64,000 nt of DNA from UBA6522 sp965221035 (GTDB lineage Bacteria > Pseudomonadota > Gammaproteobacteria > Steroidobacterales > Rariloculaceae), in the NCBI GenBank assembly GCA_965221035.1, contig OZ244860.1:868001-932000 (forward strand), written 5' to 3'. The translations under genes were made by a program, and so were the position numbers. Positions 17,948 through 26,093 of this stretch are shown piece after piece (within the stretch, counting starts at the first letter, position 1; each line of letters starts with the position of its first letter). The notes below the pieces were generated by a model. The model did no database searches, was not told the DNA's origin, and was given only the letters and a program-made list of their open reading frames with translations.

Positions 17948-19648
17948 ATGCTCAGCCTGATCACAGTCACGAACTACGCCGTCATCGACGAGGTCGAAGT
18001 GGAATTCGACGCGGGGCTGAGCGTGCTGACCGGAGAAACCGGAGCCGGCAAGTCCATCCTTGTGGACGCCCTGGGGCTGGCGCTCGGCGACCGTGCCGAT
18101 GCCGGGGCGGTTCGAAAGGGCTGCCGGGAAGCGCAGATCAGCGTGTTGTTCGAGTGCCCCGAGGATCATCCGGCCCTGGACTGGCTTAAGGGGCGCGGCC
18201 TCGACCGGGAAGACGCCTGCCTGTTGCGGCGCGTGGTCAGCGCACGGGGAAGATCAAGGGCGTTCATCAACAACCAGCCGGCAACGCTCCAGGACCTGCG
18301 GTCCGTGGGCTCCAGACTGGTCAACATCCACGGTCAGGGCGCCCATCAGGCGCTGCTGCGCGCACCTTCGCAGCGCCAGATCGTCGATCATCATGGCGGT
18401 CATCCGGCGCTCGCGACGAAGGTCGCGGAAGCCTTCGAAACATGGCAGTCCCTCGAGGCGGCCTACGAGTCGCAACGGCAACGGGGCGCGGACCGCGCCT
18501 CGGAACTTGAAATGCTGCGGTTCCAGGCGCAGGAACTGGAAAACCTGGACTACCGGGAGGGCGAACTGGAAACGCTCATCGAAGAGCGTGCGCGCCTGGC
18601 CAATGTGGACCGTTTGTCCAGCCGCGTCGAGAGCGCCTTGAACGGCCTGTACGAACGCGACCACGGCTCCGCCCAGGAACTCATGGCCCGGGCGCAGCGG
18701 GAACTGTCCGACGCCAGTGGCGTGGACCCGTCGCTGGGCGACGCCGCCAACATGCTCTCGGAGGCCGAAATCCAGGTCCAGGAGGCCGTCCGCGTCCTGG
18801 CCGGTTACCGGGACAGGCTGGAACCGGATCCGGAACGCCTGGATTTGGTGGAGTCGCGCCTTGCGGCCATACGCAGCCTCACGGTCCGGCACAACGTGAA
18901 GGAGACGGAACTGCCAGGGCTGCTGGAAGAGCTGCGCGCGCGAATCGAACAGCTTGGCGATGCCGCCGGGTCGCTTGAAGCGGTGCGGCGAAGGGCCCGT
19001 GAGTCACGACACGCTTATTTCGAGGCCGCGGATCGACTCAGCGCCGCGCGACGGCGCTGCTCGGAATCCCTGAACAAGTCGGTCGAGGCGCAAATGGCGG
19101 TTCTCGGGCTTCCCAAGGCAAGGTTCCGGGCCGAAATCGACCGAAAATCCAGCGACCGGGCCGACGCCACCGGCCTGGACCGCATCGAATTCCAGGTCTC
19201 CATGAACCCCGGACAGGAGTTCGGACCACTGTCCCGCGTGGCATCAGGCGGCGAATTGTCCCGAATCAGCCTGGCGCTGGAAGTGGTGGCCGCGGGCGCC
19301 ACATCCATCCCGACGCTGGTCTTCGATGAAGTGGATGCCGGGATCGGTGGCGGTGTGGCCGAGATCGTCGGCCGACGGCTCGCCGAGATCGCCTCCAGCC
19401 GGCAGGTCCTCTGCGTCACCCACCTTGCGCAGGTCGCGAGCCAGGGGCGCCACCACTACCGTGTCCTAAAGCAGGCCCGCGACCAGTCGACACGCACCGG
19501 CGTGCATTCGTTAACTCCGGAAGACCGGGTCGAGGAATTGGCGCGCATGCTGGGCGGGGTCGAAATCACCGCGCGCACACGCGCCCACGCCCAGGAGATG
19601 GTCGAGCGGGCGGCCTCCGCGAATCAGGAGGACTTGGGCCGAACGTAG
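17948..19648 (+). CDS. recN: DNA repair protein RecN
   Basis: SMC-like ATPase that acts early in double-strand break repair. 566 residues. Walker A GETGAGKS around residues 29-36, preceded by LITVTNYAVIDEVEVEF; a long central coiled coil; ABC signature ASGGELSRISLALEVV around residue 433; and Walker B PTLVFDEVDAGIGGG followed by the D-loop and H-motif VLCVTHLAQVA. Length is normal. Follows nadK across a minisatellite spacer; its last 25 bp overlap the convergent fur gene. No LexA box was recognised upstream. Confidence 0.97.
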   Translation: MLSLITVTNYAVIDEVEVEFDAGLSVLTGETGAGKSILVDALGLALGDRADAGAVRKGCREAQISVLFECPEDHPALDWLKGRGLDREDACLLRRVVSARGRSRAFINNQPATLQDLRSVGSRLVNIHGQGAHQALLRAPSQRQIVDHHGGHPALATKVAEAFETWQSLEAAYESQRQRGADRASELEMLRFQAQELENLDYREGELETLIEERARLANVDRLSSRVESALNGLYERDHGSAQELMARAQRELSDASGVDPSLGDAANMLSEAEIQVQEAVRVLAGYRDRLEPDPERLDLVESRLAAIRSLTVRHNVKETELPGLLEELRARIEQLGDAAGSLEAVRRRARESRHAYFEAADRLSAARRRCSESLNKSVEAQMAVLGLPKARFRAEIDRKSSDRADATGLDRIEFQVSMNPGQEFGPLSRVASGGELSRISLALEVVAAGATSIPTLVFDEVDAGIGGGVAEIVGRRLAEIASSRQVLCVTHLAQVASQGRHHYRVLKQARDQSTRTGVHSLTPEDRVEELARMLGGVEITARTRAHAQEMVERAASANQEDLGRT

Positions 19649-20031
19649 AGCACGTGGCTGTGGTCTTCGATCGTGTAGCCGTGGCGGTCGGCGATTTCCT
19701 GCTGGAGCCGCTCGATGCGCTCCTCGACAAATTCGATGACCTTGCCCGTCTCCAGGCAGACCATGTGGTCATGGTGGCTGCGGTCGGCGAGTTCGAACAC
19801 CGAGGTGCCGCCTTCAAAGTTGTGCCTTTCCACCAGTCCCGCCCCCTCGAACTGCGCCAGGACCCGGTAGACCGTGGCGAGGCCGAACTCGTGCCCATTC
19901 TCGATCAGCGCACGATAGATCCCCTCCGCGCTCAGGTGCCGCTCGTCGCTGGTTTCCAGCACCTCGAGAATCTTCAGGCGCGGAGAAGTCACCTTCAGCC
20001 CCGCCTTGCGAAGGTCCTGTCGTTGCTGCAC
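19624..20031 (-). CDS. fur: ferric uptake regulator Fur
   Basis: Fe(II)-dependent repressor of iron acquisition genes. 135 residues, normal length. The winged helix includes GLKVTSPRLKILEVLE and GLATVYRVLAQFEGAGLV; metal ligands are seen in ERHLS, HHDHMVC and the C-terminal histidines. Only the first Cys of the classical CxxC is present (VCLETGK), as in Pseudomonas-type Fur. The GTG at 20031 is preferred because GGAAG lies just upstream, whereas the long upstream extension is Arg-rich and unlike Fur. Divergent from bamE and convergent with recN. Confidence 0.95.
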   Translation of the reverse strand: MQQRQDLRKAGLKVTSPRLKILEVLETSDERHLSAEGIYRALIENGHEFGLATVYRVLAQFEGAGLVERHNFEGGTSVFELADRSHHDHMVCLETGKVIEFVEERIERLQQEIADRHGYTIEDHSHVLYVRPKSS

Positions 20032-20199
20032 GTTACTTCCGTCCTTCCCAGTAGGGTATGATTCCGGCCTCCGCAGTTGGAACTTGACCGCTACGGACCA
20101 TGCCTTTCGCGCCACCCGCGAAACACGGTGCGCCGAGACGGCGGTCCGGTTCGCCACGACGCGCCCGAAGGCCAGCCGTGCACAGGATTATATCCCACC

Positions 20200-20559
20200 G
20201 TGAAGACGCAAAGGCCGATTGACAAGACGCTTCGCAGATCGCCAATGGCATCGGGACTCGCCATGCTCCTGCTGACCCTCGGTGGATGCGTCTACCGAAT
20301 CGACATCCAGCAGGGCAACCTGCTGGAAGAGGATGTCATCGATCAAGTGGAACTTGGCATGACCAGGAGCCAGGTCCAGTTCCTGCTCGGCACGCCCATG
20401 ATCGCGGACAGCTTCCACCAGGACCGTTGGGACTACACGTACTACTTTCGGCAGGGACGATCACGCGACATCGATCAGCGATGGTTCATCGTCTTTTTCG
20501 AAGACGACCTGGTGGTTCGGATCGACCGGGATCCCACCGTATTTCCCATCGGGCGGTAG
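20200..20559 (+). CDS. bamE: outer membrane protein assembly factor BamE (SmpA/OmlA lipoprotein)
   Basis: Small lipoprotein subunit of the BAM complex that inserts outer-membrane beta-barrels. About 119 residues. A basic n-region and hydrophobic stretch end in the lipobox LTLGGC. The mature part contains the family hallmark LEEDVIDQVELGMTRSQVQ, then FLLGTPMI and DRWDYTYYF. The GTG at 20200 gives a proper signal peptide; the inner ATG at 20245 would lack the positive n-region. The position next to divergent fur is conserved in gammaproteobacteria. Confidence 0.93.
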   Translation: MKTQRPIDKTLRRSPMASGLAMLLLTLGGCVYRIDIQQGNLLEEDVIDQVELGMTRSQVQFLLGTPMIADSFHQDRWDYTYYFRQGRSRDIDQRWFIVFFEDDLVVRIDRDPTVFPIGR

Positions 20560-20568
20560 CCTCCGGAA

Positions 20569-20874
20569 TCAGGATTCCCGCTGGCCCATGTGCCGGCCGT
20601 CCGCGACGGCGCGGCGTCTCATCTCCCTGGGGTCCAGCCTCAACGGCCTGCAGATTTCAACCCGGTCGCCATCTTTGAGCTCGTGGTGATGTTCCACTGC
20701 GTCGCCGAAGATCCCGAGCGTCAGCGGGCGGCCGCGGATCTCCGGATGGGCTTCCATGAGGCCGGAACGTTCGGCGGCGTCACGCGCGGTCATGCCGTCG
20801 GTGTACGGGATGCCCACAATCCACTGCTTGGTGCTCAGCGCGTAGACAATTTCAATCATCGGCGGCGTTGCCAT
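20569..20874 (-). CDS. rnfH: RnfH family protein (ubiquitin-like fold)
   Basis: Small beta-grasp protein of unclear biochemical role, often encoded with ratA. 101 residues. IEIVYALSTKQW at the N-terminus, then GIFGDAVEHHHELKDGDRVE and EICRPLRLDPREMRRRRA-like tail match RnfH. ATG 20874 gives the same distance to the IEIVYAL strand as in the E. coli protein; ATGs at 20880 and 20859 are alternatives. It overlaps the 3' end of ratA by 23 bp, so the two are probably co-translated. Confidence 0.9.
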   Translation of the reverse strand: MATPPMIEIVYALSTKQWIVGIPYTDGMTARDAAERSGLMEAHPEIRGRPLTLGIFGDAVEHHHELKDGDRVEICRPLRLDPREMRRRAVADGRHMGQRES

Positions 20875-21316
20875 GGACATCGTCCGCGCGGCTCACGAAT
20901 GCCACCAGTTGCGTTTGCACCAGTTCTTCGAACAGCGAGGCGAACAGACTGTCCAGCGGGGTAGTCGAAACTTCGAAGGCAAGGTTCAACCCGATCGTGC
21001 AACCACCATCGGGCGATGCCGCGAAGGTCCAGCTGCCGGTCAGCGAGTCGAACGGCCCCGCAACCAGTTCCATCCTGATCTCGCCGGGGCGTTCCAGGAA
21101 GTTCCTGGTGGTGAAGCTCTGGCGCATGGCGCCGATGCCGACTTCAATCGTGGCGACCACTTCGGTGTCGCTGACCTTCTCGACCGCACTGTCCCTGCAC
21201 CAGTTCAGAAAACTCGGATAGGCGTCCACGTCGTTGACCAGATCGAACATCTGCTCCGGCGTATGGGGGACATGGTGCTGCCGTTGTATGCGTCTCAACC
21301 GCCCATTCCCAGCCAT
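20852..21316 (-). CDS. ratA: RatA-type START-like protein (type II toxin-antitoxin RatA / ubiquinone-binding Coq10 family)
   Basis: Single-domain START/SRPBCC protein of 154 residues. In E. coli the family member was described as a ribosome-association toxin, while homologues of Coq10 bind ubiquinone; which role applies here cannot be read from the sequence. Conserved HTPEQMFDLVNDVDAYPSFL near the N-terminus, GPFDSLTGSWTF in the middle and LFASLFEELV at the C-terminus. It overlaps the symporter gene upstream by 22 bp and rnfH downstream, so the three minus-strand genes are tightly coupled. Confidence 0.9.
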   Translation of the reverse strand: MAGNGRLRRIQRQHHVPHTPEQMFDLVNDVDAYPSFLNWCRDSAVEKVSDTEVVATIEVGIGAMRQSFTTRNFLERPGEIRMELVAGPFDSLTGSWTFAASPDGGCTIGLNLAFEVSTTPLDSLFASLFEELVQTQLVAFVSRADDVHGNAADD

Positions 21317-22698
21317 CCGACCATGCGCGGCAACACGTTGATGGCATTAAGAAAAATGAACAGGACCGCAATCGGGGCGATATACCGCGAGGCGATTCGC
21401 CACAGTCCGTAGGCGGTCGGATTCGCAAGGCGGAGTTCTCCCGCCGTCGAGCGTCGGCTCATGATCCAGCCCGCGAATATGGCGATGGCGAACCCACCCG
21501 CCGGCAGCATGATATTGCTGGTCAGGAAATCCGCGCTGTCGAAGTAGGTGCCCCACATGAAGTTTGCGCCGGACATCAGGTTGAACGACAGCACGCTGAG
21601 CAGACCAAGCGCCCAGATCGCCGCGCCCAGCCACATCGCGGCGGCCGGGCGCGAGATGCCGCGGCTCTCGGTCATCCAGGCAACCACCGGTTCCAGCAGG
21701 GCAATGGCCGAAGTCCATGCCGCGAATGTCAGCAACAGGAAGAACAACGTGGCGACGACCACTCCGCCCGGGATGTTGCCGAACGCCAGGGGCAGGGTGA
21801 CGAAGATCAGCCCCGGACCCTCCGCAGGATCCAGACCGTTGGCGAACACGATGGGGAATATGACCAGTCCGGTGATCAGCGCGATCCCGGTATCCATGCA
21901 GACCACAATGGCCGAGGCCGACGAAATGGAGACATCTTCGGGCACGTAGGCGCCATAGGCCATGACCGCGCCCATGCCGATGCTCAGCGTGAAGAACGCG
22001 TGCCCCAGGGCCGACAGCACGCCCGTCGGGGTGAGTTCATCGAACCGCGGCTCGAACATGAAGACCAGTCCCTCGACGAAATTCCCTTCGACAATGCTGT
22101 AACCGAGCAACAGCAGCAGCAGCCCCAGAAGCACGGGCATCAGGGTCTGCACGGCGCGCTCCAGACCCTTGACGACACCCCTGACGACGACGAAAACGGT
22201 CATTCCCATGAACACCGTATGCCAAAATGCCGACGTCACCCAGTTCCCGGTCAACCCATCGAAGATATCGGCGATCTGGTCCGGGCCGGCCCCGGCGAAG
22301 ACGCCGGAACCGCTTTCGAAAATGTAGGCGACCGCCCAGCCGGCGACCACGCTATAGTAGGAGAGGATGATGAAACTGGCACCGACGCCGAGCAGGCCCA
22401 GGAGAAACCATTTTCTGTTACCGCCCTCCTCTTCGCCGAGCAGGGCCATGGTCGCGACGGGATTGCGCCGACCGCGCCGGCCAATGAGAATTTCCGACAT
22501 CATGATGGGAAATCCCACCGCGAACACGCACACCAGGTAGACCAGCACGAATGCTCCGCCCCCGTTCACACCGGCGATGTAGGGAAACTTCCAGATGTTT
22601 CCCAGCCCGACGGCGGCGCCGGAAAGGGCGAGAACAAAGGCCAGACGCGACGTCCAGCTTCCCTGCGGCGACCGGCGCCGGGCCTGATTTGCAACCAC
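21295..22698 (-). CDS. sodium-dependent transporter of the neurotransmitter:sodium symporter (NSS) family
   Basis: Inner-membrane Na+-coupled amino-acid or amine transporter with a LeuT fold. 467 residues with about 11-12 hydrophobic segments. The TM1 signature GAAVGLGNIWKFPY is at residues 27-40, and GGGAFVLVYLVCV follows. The GTG start at 22698 has a strong GGGAG six nt upstream. Divergent from smpB and overlapping ratA downstream; insertion of a transporter between ratA and smpB is seen in several gammaproteobacteria. Substrate cannot be assigned. Confidence 0.92.
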   Translation of the reverse strand: MVANQARRRSPQGSWTSRLAFVLALSGAAVGLGNIWKFPYIAGVNGGGAFVLVYLVCVFAVGFPIMMSEILIGRRGRRNPVATMALLGEEEGGNRKWFLLGLLGVGASFIILSYYSVVAGWAVAYIFESGSGVFAGAGPDQIADIFDGLTGNWVTSAFWHTVFMGMTVFVVVRGVVKGLERAVQTLMPVLLGLLLLLLGYSIVEGNFVEGLVFMFEPRFDELTPTGVLSALGHAFFTLSIGMGAVMAYGAYVPEDVSISSASAIVVCMDTGIALITGLVIFPIVFANGLDPAEGPGLIFVTLPLAFGNIPGGVVVATLFFLLLTFAAWTSAIALLEPVVAWMTESRGISRPAAAMWLGAAIWALGLLSVLSFNLMSGANFMWGTYFDSADFLTSNIMLPAGGFAIAIFAGWIMSRRSTAGELRLANPTAYGLWRIASRYIAPIAVLFIFLNAINVLPRMVGWLGMGG

Positions 22699-22754
22699 TA
22701 GTAACTCCCAACAAGCGTATTATTCGCCGGGAATTCTAGGATCATTGCGCAGCG

Positions 22755-23234
22755 ATGGCAAAGGCTTCAAAACAACCGCGCGCCAGCATTGCGAGGAACA
22801 GGAAGGCCGCGTTCAACTACTTCATCGACGAGCGGTTCGAGGCCGGCCTCGCCTTGCGGGGATGGGAGGTGAAGAGCCTGCGGGCCGGCAAGGCCCAGCT
22901 GTCCGAAGCGTATGTGACCGTGCGCGATGGCGAAGCGTGGCTTTTCGGCGCCCACATGTCTCCGCTGAGTTCGGCTTCGAGTCATGTTGAGGCCGATCCG
23001 GCGCGCACGCGCAAGCTGCTGCTGCACCGCCGGGAGATCGACCGGCTCACGGGACTGGTCGAGCGGCGCGGGTTCACCCTGGTACCGCTCGAACTCTACT
23101 GGAAGTCGGGACGGGCCAAACTGGCCGTGGGACTGGCCCGCGGGAAACGCAAACAGGACAAGCGCGCGGCGGAGAAGGATCGCGACTGGGCCCGGGACAA
23201 GGCACGCTTGCTCAAGCACAAGTCGCTCTCGTAG
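22755..23234 (+). CDS. smpB: SsrA-binding protein SmpB
   Basis: Binds tmRNA and positions it in stalled ribosomes for trans-translation. 159 residues. IARNRKAAFNYFIDERFEAG and ALRGWEVKSLRAGKAQL near the N-terminus, LTGLVERRGFTLVPLELYW in the core, and the basic tail GKRKQDKRAAEKDRDWARDK with DWxxDKARLLK are all diagnostic. Its partner tmRNA starts 36 bp downstream on the same strand. ATG start; no upstream alternative fits better. Confidence 0.98.
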   Translation: MAKASKQPRASIARNRKAAFNYFIDERFEAGLALRGWEVKSLRAGKAQLSEAYVTVRDGEAWLFGAHMSPLSSASSHVEADPARTRKLLLHRREIDRLTGLVERRGFTLVPLELYWKSGRAKLAVGLARGKRKQDKRAAEKDRDWARDKARLLKHKSLS

Positions 23235-23270
23235 CGTGGAGGCGGGGTATGCGGTTAAACTTGGCGCCAT

Positions 23271-23628
23271 GGGGGCGATCGGCTTCGACGTGGGCCGTGA
23301 AACCCTGTGTGCATGCCGAGGCGCAGAACACCTCGTTAATCCATCTGCAAACCAGATAGTTGCCAACGAAGACAACTACGCGCTAGCTGCCTAAGAGCCA
23401 GTATGGCGCCTTCCGACCGGTTCGTGCTTGCGCGTCCGGACCCGGGAGTCATCATCGCAAGCTCGCCGGAGGGTACGTTCGGGACCCGAAGGTCAAAACT
23501 GCACCGGACTGGCTTCGGGTTTTCCTCTTTCGCCAGGATGCCCGAGGCGAGAACAAGGGCGGAATAAGCATGTAGAGCACAGGTCGGATCGCTTGCGGAC
23601 GCGGGTTCGATTCCCGCCGCCTCCACCA
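23271..23628 (+). ncRNA. ssrA: transfer-messenger RNA (tmRNA)
   Basis: The 5' end begins GGGGGCGATCGGCTTCGACG, the standard tmRNA start. The tag reading frame at 23362-23391 encodes ANEDNYALAA and is followed by TAA. The 3' tRNA-like domain ends GGGTTCGATTCCCGCCGCC and then TCCACCA, with CCA encoded; GGGGGC at the 5' end pairs with GCCTCC at the 3' end. Length 358 nt is normal. It rescues stalled ribosomes together with SmpB encoded directly upstream. Its 3' end served as the insertion site of the decayed island that follows. Confidence 0.97.
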
Positions 23629-23629
23629 A
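23617..23629 (+). repeat. attL-like copy of the ssrA 3' end
   Basis: CCGCCTCCACCAA overlaps the acceptor stem and CCA end of the tmRNA gene and is identical to 26063-26075. This copy keeps the tmRNA intact. Confidence 0.65.
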
Positions 23630-23815
23630 CACCAGCTCGTCCATGCGGTACGCGACCCCAACGGCCGCGCCTACAACCGCACCGCCCACCTGCCGGACCG
23701 GCGTAGCCCGGCGCGACGCTTGCCGCACAGCTTGCAAGCGGCGTGACGGTCGGTCATAGGGAATCCGGACTCCTGTCAGTCCTTGTACTCTCGGAAACCG
23801 GAAAGCAGCGCGGCA

Positions 23816-24134
23816 ATGGTAGACGATAGTCTCCAGCGCCTCGCGCTGGGCAAAGAAATACTGGAAGGTCGCCATATTGCCGTCGCCCCTGATCCACTCT
23901 GGGGCATCAGGTGCGGCTCCTTGAACCACCAGTTCAGCAGGCTTTTGCTGGTATCGGAAGCGTCCACATAACCGCTATCACGGAACTCTTTCACCTCACG
24001 GCGCAGTTGATGCACCAGCGGCGGCATCAGCTTGTCCGCGCTGGTCTCCCTGATTGCTTCGTCCGCCGGAAACCAACGGATTTCCGGGTCTAAATGGCGT
24101 GGGGCGAATCGGGAAAGTCGGGATGCAGCGCCAT
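23816..24134 (-). pseudogene. remnant of a type III restriction enzyme Res subunit (N-terminal fragment, frameshifted)
   Basis: Only the N-terminus of a Res (DEAD-helicase and nuclease) subunit remains. The ATG at 24134 overlaps the stop of the KilA-N gene in a TAATG. MALHPDFPDSPHAI ends at a TAG, but the family sequence continues in the next frame as LDPEIRWFPADEAIRE and KSLLNWWFKEPHLMPQ, and in a third frame as GNMATFQYFFAQREALETI. So there are at least two frameshifts, and everything after about residue 110, including helicase motifs, is deleted. Non-functional. Confidence 0.75.
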
Positions 24135-24961
24135 TACTTCTCCTCCAGGCGTTTGATGCCCTGGTCTTCCACCAGTACGCGCATCTGTTGGATGGCAATC
24201 CGGTTCAGCCGGATCAGACGCTGGGACTGGGCGACGCCTTCATGAATGAAATGGGCGTTCAGACCCTCCATATTCGCCAGGCAGACCAGTTGCGCTCCGT
24301 TGGCGAAATCGCGGACATTTCCCTTTTCTTCTGGATTGGCGTCGCGCCACTGCTTCGCAGTCATACCGAACAGAGCCATATTGAGCACGTCCGCCTCGCT
24401 GGCATAGACGATTGCCACCTGTTGCGGGGTCAACTCGGTCGGAATCAGGTTCTCCTTGATGGCGTCGGTGTGGATCCGGTAGTTGATGCGCGCCAGATTG
24501 CGGCGGATGTCCCAGCCCAGTTGCGCCTGCTCGGCCTCCCTGAGGCGCTGGAATTCCTTGATCAGATAGAGCTTGAACTCCATCGACACCCAGGCGGCAA
24601 ACTCAAAGGCGATGTCCTTGTGAGCGAAGGTGCCGCCGTAACGTCCCGCTCTGGAGACTATACCCACAGCCCCCGTGCGTTCGATCCACTGCTTCGGCGT
24701 CAGGGTAAAGCTGTTCAGACCCGCCTGCCTTCTAAACCCGTCGAATTCGACGGGATTAAATTCCGGGTTATGAATCTGCTCCCAGATACCCAGGAACTCG
24801 ACCGTATTGCGGTTGCGAATCCAGTTCCGCACCAGGTCATCGGTCCGATCCGTATCCCGGTGGCGGGCAATATCGGTCAGCGAGATGAAATCCTCTTCCT
24901 CGATGCGCGATACCTTGACCGGGGTGTCCAGCACCTCGATTTCGCGGTTCCTGCGGCTCAC
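24134..24961 (-). CDS. KilA-N domain protein associated with a type III R-M locus
   Basis: 275 residues, intact. The N-terminal half has the KilA-N pattern: DFISLTDIARH, VRNWIRNRNTVEFLGIWE, then GRYGGTFAHKDIAFEFAAWV and SMEFKLYLIKEFQRL. KilA-N domains bind DNA in phages and large DNA viruses. The C-terminal half (residues about 150-275) is helical and less characteristic. The start overlaps the mod remnant stop (ATGA) and its stop overlaps the res remnant start (TAATG), so it was the middle gene of a mod-kilA-N-res operon. It survives although both partners are broken. Confidence 0.8.
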   Translation of the reverse strand: MSRRNREIEVLDTPVKVSRIEEEDFISLTDIARHRDTDRTDDLVRNWIRNRNTVEFLGIWEQIHNPEFNPVEFDGFRRQAGLNSFTLTPKQWIERTGAVGIVSRAGRYGGTFAHKDIAFEFAAWVSMEFKLYLIKEFQRLREAEQAQLGWDIRRNLARINYRIHTDAIKENLIPTELTPQQVAIVYASEADVLNMALFGMTAKQWRDANPEEKGNVRDFANGAQLVCLANMEGLNAHFIHEGVAQSQRLIRLNRIAIQQMRVLVEDQGIKRLEEK

Positions 24962-25554
24962 ACCGACACCTCCACAATGGTCATGGTGTCATTGCCGAAG
25001 ATGTCCACCACTTTTACCGCCAGCTTGCGCCTTCCCGGCGCGCATTCGTGGGCGACACTGGTCAGCTCCAGCGAGCGGTCCTTCCTGGTGCGGAAGCTCT
25101 GCCACTCGTTCTCAAACACATAGTCGTCGGTCCACTGCTCCTCGCTCTCGTCGGTCTCGGGGTTCAAAACGCGGATGATCTCGCGCTTGCTCTCGAAATC
25201 GAAATCGACGCACCAGTAATCGATCCAGTCGGTCCAGTGCCGGGTCAGTTGTTCGCGGGTGATCACACCGTCCTTGTCCCGGCTCACCTTCACGATCTGG
25301 CCACGTTCCACCACGATGCGGCTACCCTTCTTGTTCAAGCTCGCCTCGCTGCTCTTGCCGTTCCACACCAGTTCCACTTCGCGCTTCTGGTCGAACAGCA
25401 GGAAGCGGTACTTGTCCGGCAGCGGCCGGTCCGCCTCCAGGTGTTCGAGGATGTCGCGCTTCTCGTTGTCGCTGAGTTACAGCGCACCACGCCCGACGGC
25501 ACCGTCACCTTTGGCGTTGACTTTTGCTTTGGCTGCTTTACCGTTACCCGACAT
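24958..25554 (-). pseudogene. remnant of a type III DNA methyltransferase (Mod) with premature stop and internal deletion
   Basis: ATG 25554 has GAGG 6 nt upstream. The first 25 codons end GRGAL, then TAA (25477-25479), and the same frame continues LSDNEKRDILEHLEADRP and PLPDKYRFLLFDQKREVELV. In intact relatives a Glu normally stands at the stop position, so a single GAA-to-TAA change would explain it (inference). The frame then jumps directly to a Mod C-terminus (YVFENEWQSFRT, ELTSVAHECAPGRRKLAVKV, VDIFGNDTM). The catalytic middle, including the methylase motifs, is absent. Non-functional. Confidence 0.75.
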
Positions 25555-25598
25555 ATCCGGCCTCGTCATGCTGGTTGTTTGTTGCTGAACCGCTCAAT

Positions 25599-25787
25599 TC
25601 ACCGCCCCTTGCGCCCCGTGGGCGTTTCCATTTCCAGCGGAATATCGTTGCGCTCGCAGTAATCCATGATCAACACCGCCACCATGTTGGCGATGGAACG
25701 ATGCTCCCGCTCCGCCGCCGAGCGCAGCGCCTGTTTCAGTTCCGGTTCGATGCGAAAAGTCAGCGTGGTGGTCTTGGCTGTGGCCAT
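25599..25787 (-). CDS. ribbon-helix-helix (CopG/Arc-type) DNA-binding protein
   Basis: 62 residues. The N-terminal TTTLTFRIEPELKQALRSAA is a typical ribbon strand followed by helix A, and HRSIANMVAVLIMDYCERN forms helix B and the core. Basic C-terminus. It probably acts as a dimeric repressor or antitoxin-like regulator; no toxin partner is seen next to it. It lies 45 bp upstream of the mod remnant on the same strand and just downstream of 10-bp direct repeats that could be its operator. Confidence 0.75.
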   Translation of the reverse strand: MATAKTTTLTFRIEPELKQALRSAAEREHRSIANMVAVLIMDYCERNDIPLEMETPTGRKGR

Positions 25788-25820
25788 GGCTCCTCTCTGT
25801 TATGTCCGGGGTTCTGGTGT

Positions 25821-25850
25821 TCTACTGTAAATGTACTGTAATGTACTGCA
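25821..25850. promoter_or_regulatory. 10-bp direct repeats, candidate operator of the ribbon-helix-helix gene
   Basis: ATGTACTGTA (25831-25840) is followed directly by ATGTACTGCA (25841-25850) and preceded by a partial copy, TACTGTAA (25823-25830). Direct repeats spaced one helical turn apart, 34 bp upstream of a ribbon-helix-helix start codon, are typical of binding sites for that fold. No function is shown by sequence alone. Confidence 0.45.
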
Positions 25851-25902
25851 ACATCCCATATAGTCCAATGGATTTCAGATCAATACAGCTCAGGAGGGAC
25901 GC

Positions 25903-25989
25903 ATGGCCCGGCACTACTCCACCAAGAACTTTTTCCGGCGGATACCCAATGCCCTGCTGGCCCGCTATACAGTGGGAAACCTGGGATGA
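25903..25989 (+). pseudogene. truncated 28-codon ORF with strong ribosome site
   Basis: AGGAGG lies 6 nt before ATG 25903, and the peptide opens MARHYSTKNFFRRIPNALLA before stopping at TGA 25987. The start looks like that of a longer protein family that I cannot name with certainty, cut off after 22-25 codons. It sits at the outer edge of the ssrA island. The rest of the 306-bp gap between 25788 and 26093 shows only the direct repeats and the att-like copy. Confidence 0.4.
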
Positions 25990-26062
25990 CCGGGATGGCG
26001 GCAAAGCTGAACCGGCTGGGGGAATCGCTGGATGATTGGGTGCAGTAGTTTTTCGGTAATCC

Positions 26063-26075
26063 CCGCCTCCACCAA
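26063..26075 (+). repeat. attR-like copy of the ssrA 3' end
   Basis: CCGCCTCCACCAA, identical to the tmRNA 3' terminus at 23617-23629, in direct orientation. Flanking bases differ, so only 13 bp are shared. Confidence 0.6.
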
Positions 26076-26093
26076 TTTCAACCGCAAAAGGCG

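Larger units (their letters stand above)
23617..26075. mobile_element. decayed genomic island inserted at the 3' end of ssrA
   Basis: The 13 bp CCGCCTCCACCAA at the tmRNA 3' end (23617-23629) recur at 26063-26075. Such a duplication of a tmRNA end is the usual footprint of site-specific integration. Between the copies lie a res remnant, an intact KilA-N gene, a mod remnant, a ribbon-helix-helix gene and a truncated 28-codon ORF. No integrase is visible, so the element is probably immobile. The first 186 bases after the tmRNA hold nothing I can identify. Confidence 0.7.

Noticed and set aside
20032..20199. Fur box in the divergent fur-bamE spacer
   Set aside because: No stretch resembles the AT-rich Fur consensus; only TATGAT, a possible -10 for bamE, was seen without a good -35.
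23336..23661. Minus-strand frame with VEAAGIEPAS-like peptide
   Set aside because: It is antisense to the tmRNA gene; this peptide is a recurrent annotation artefact of tRNA-like 3' ends.
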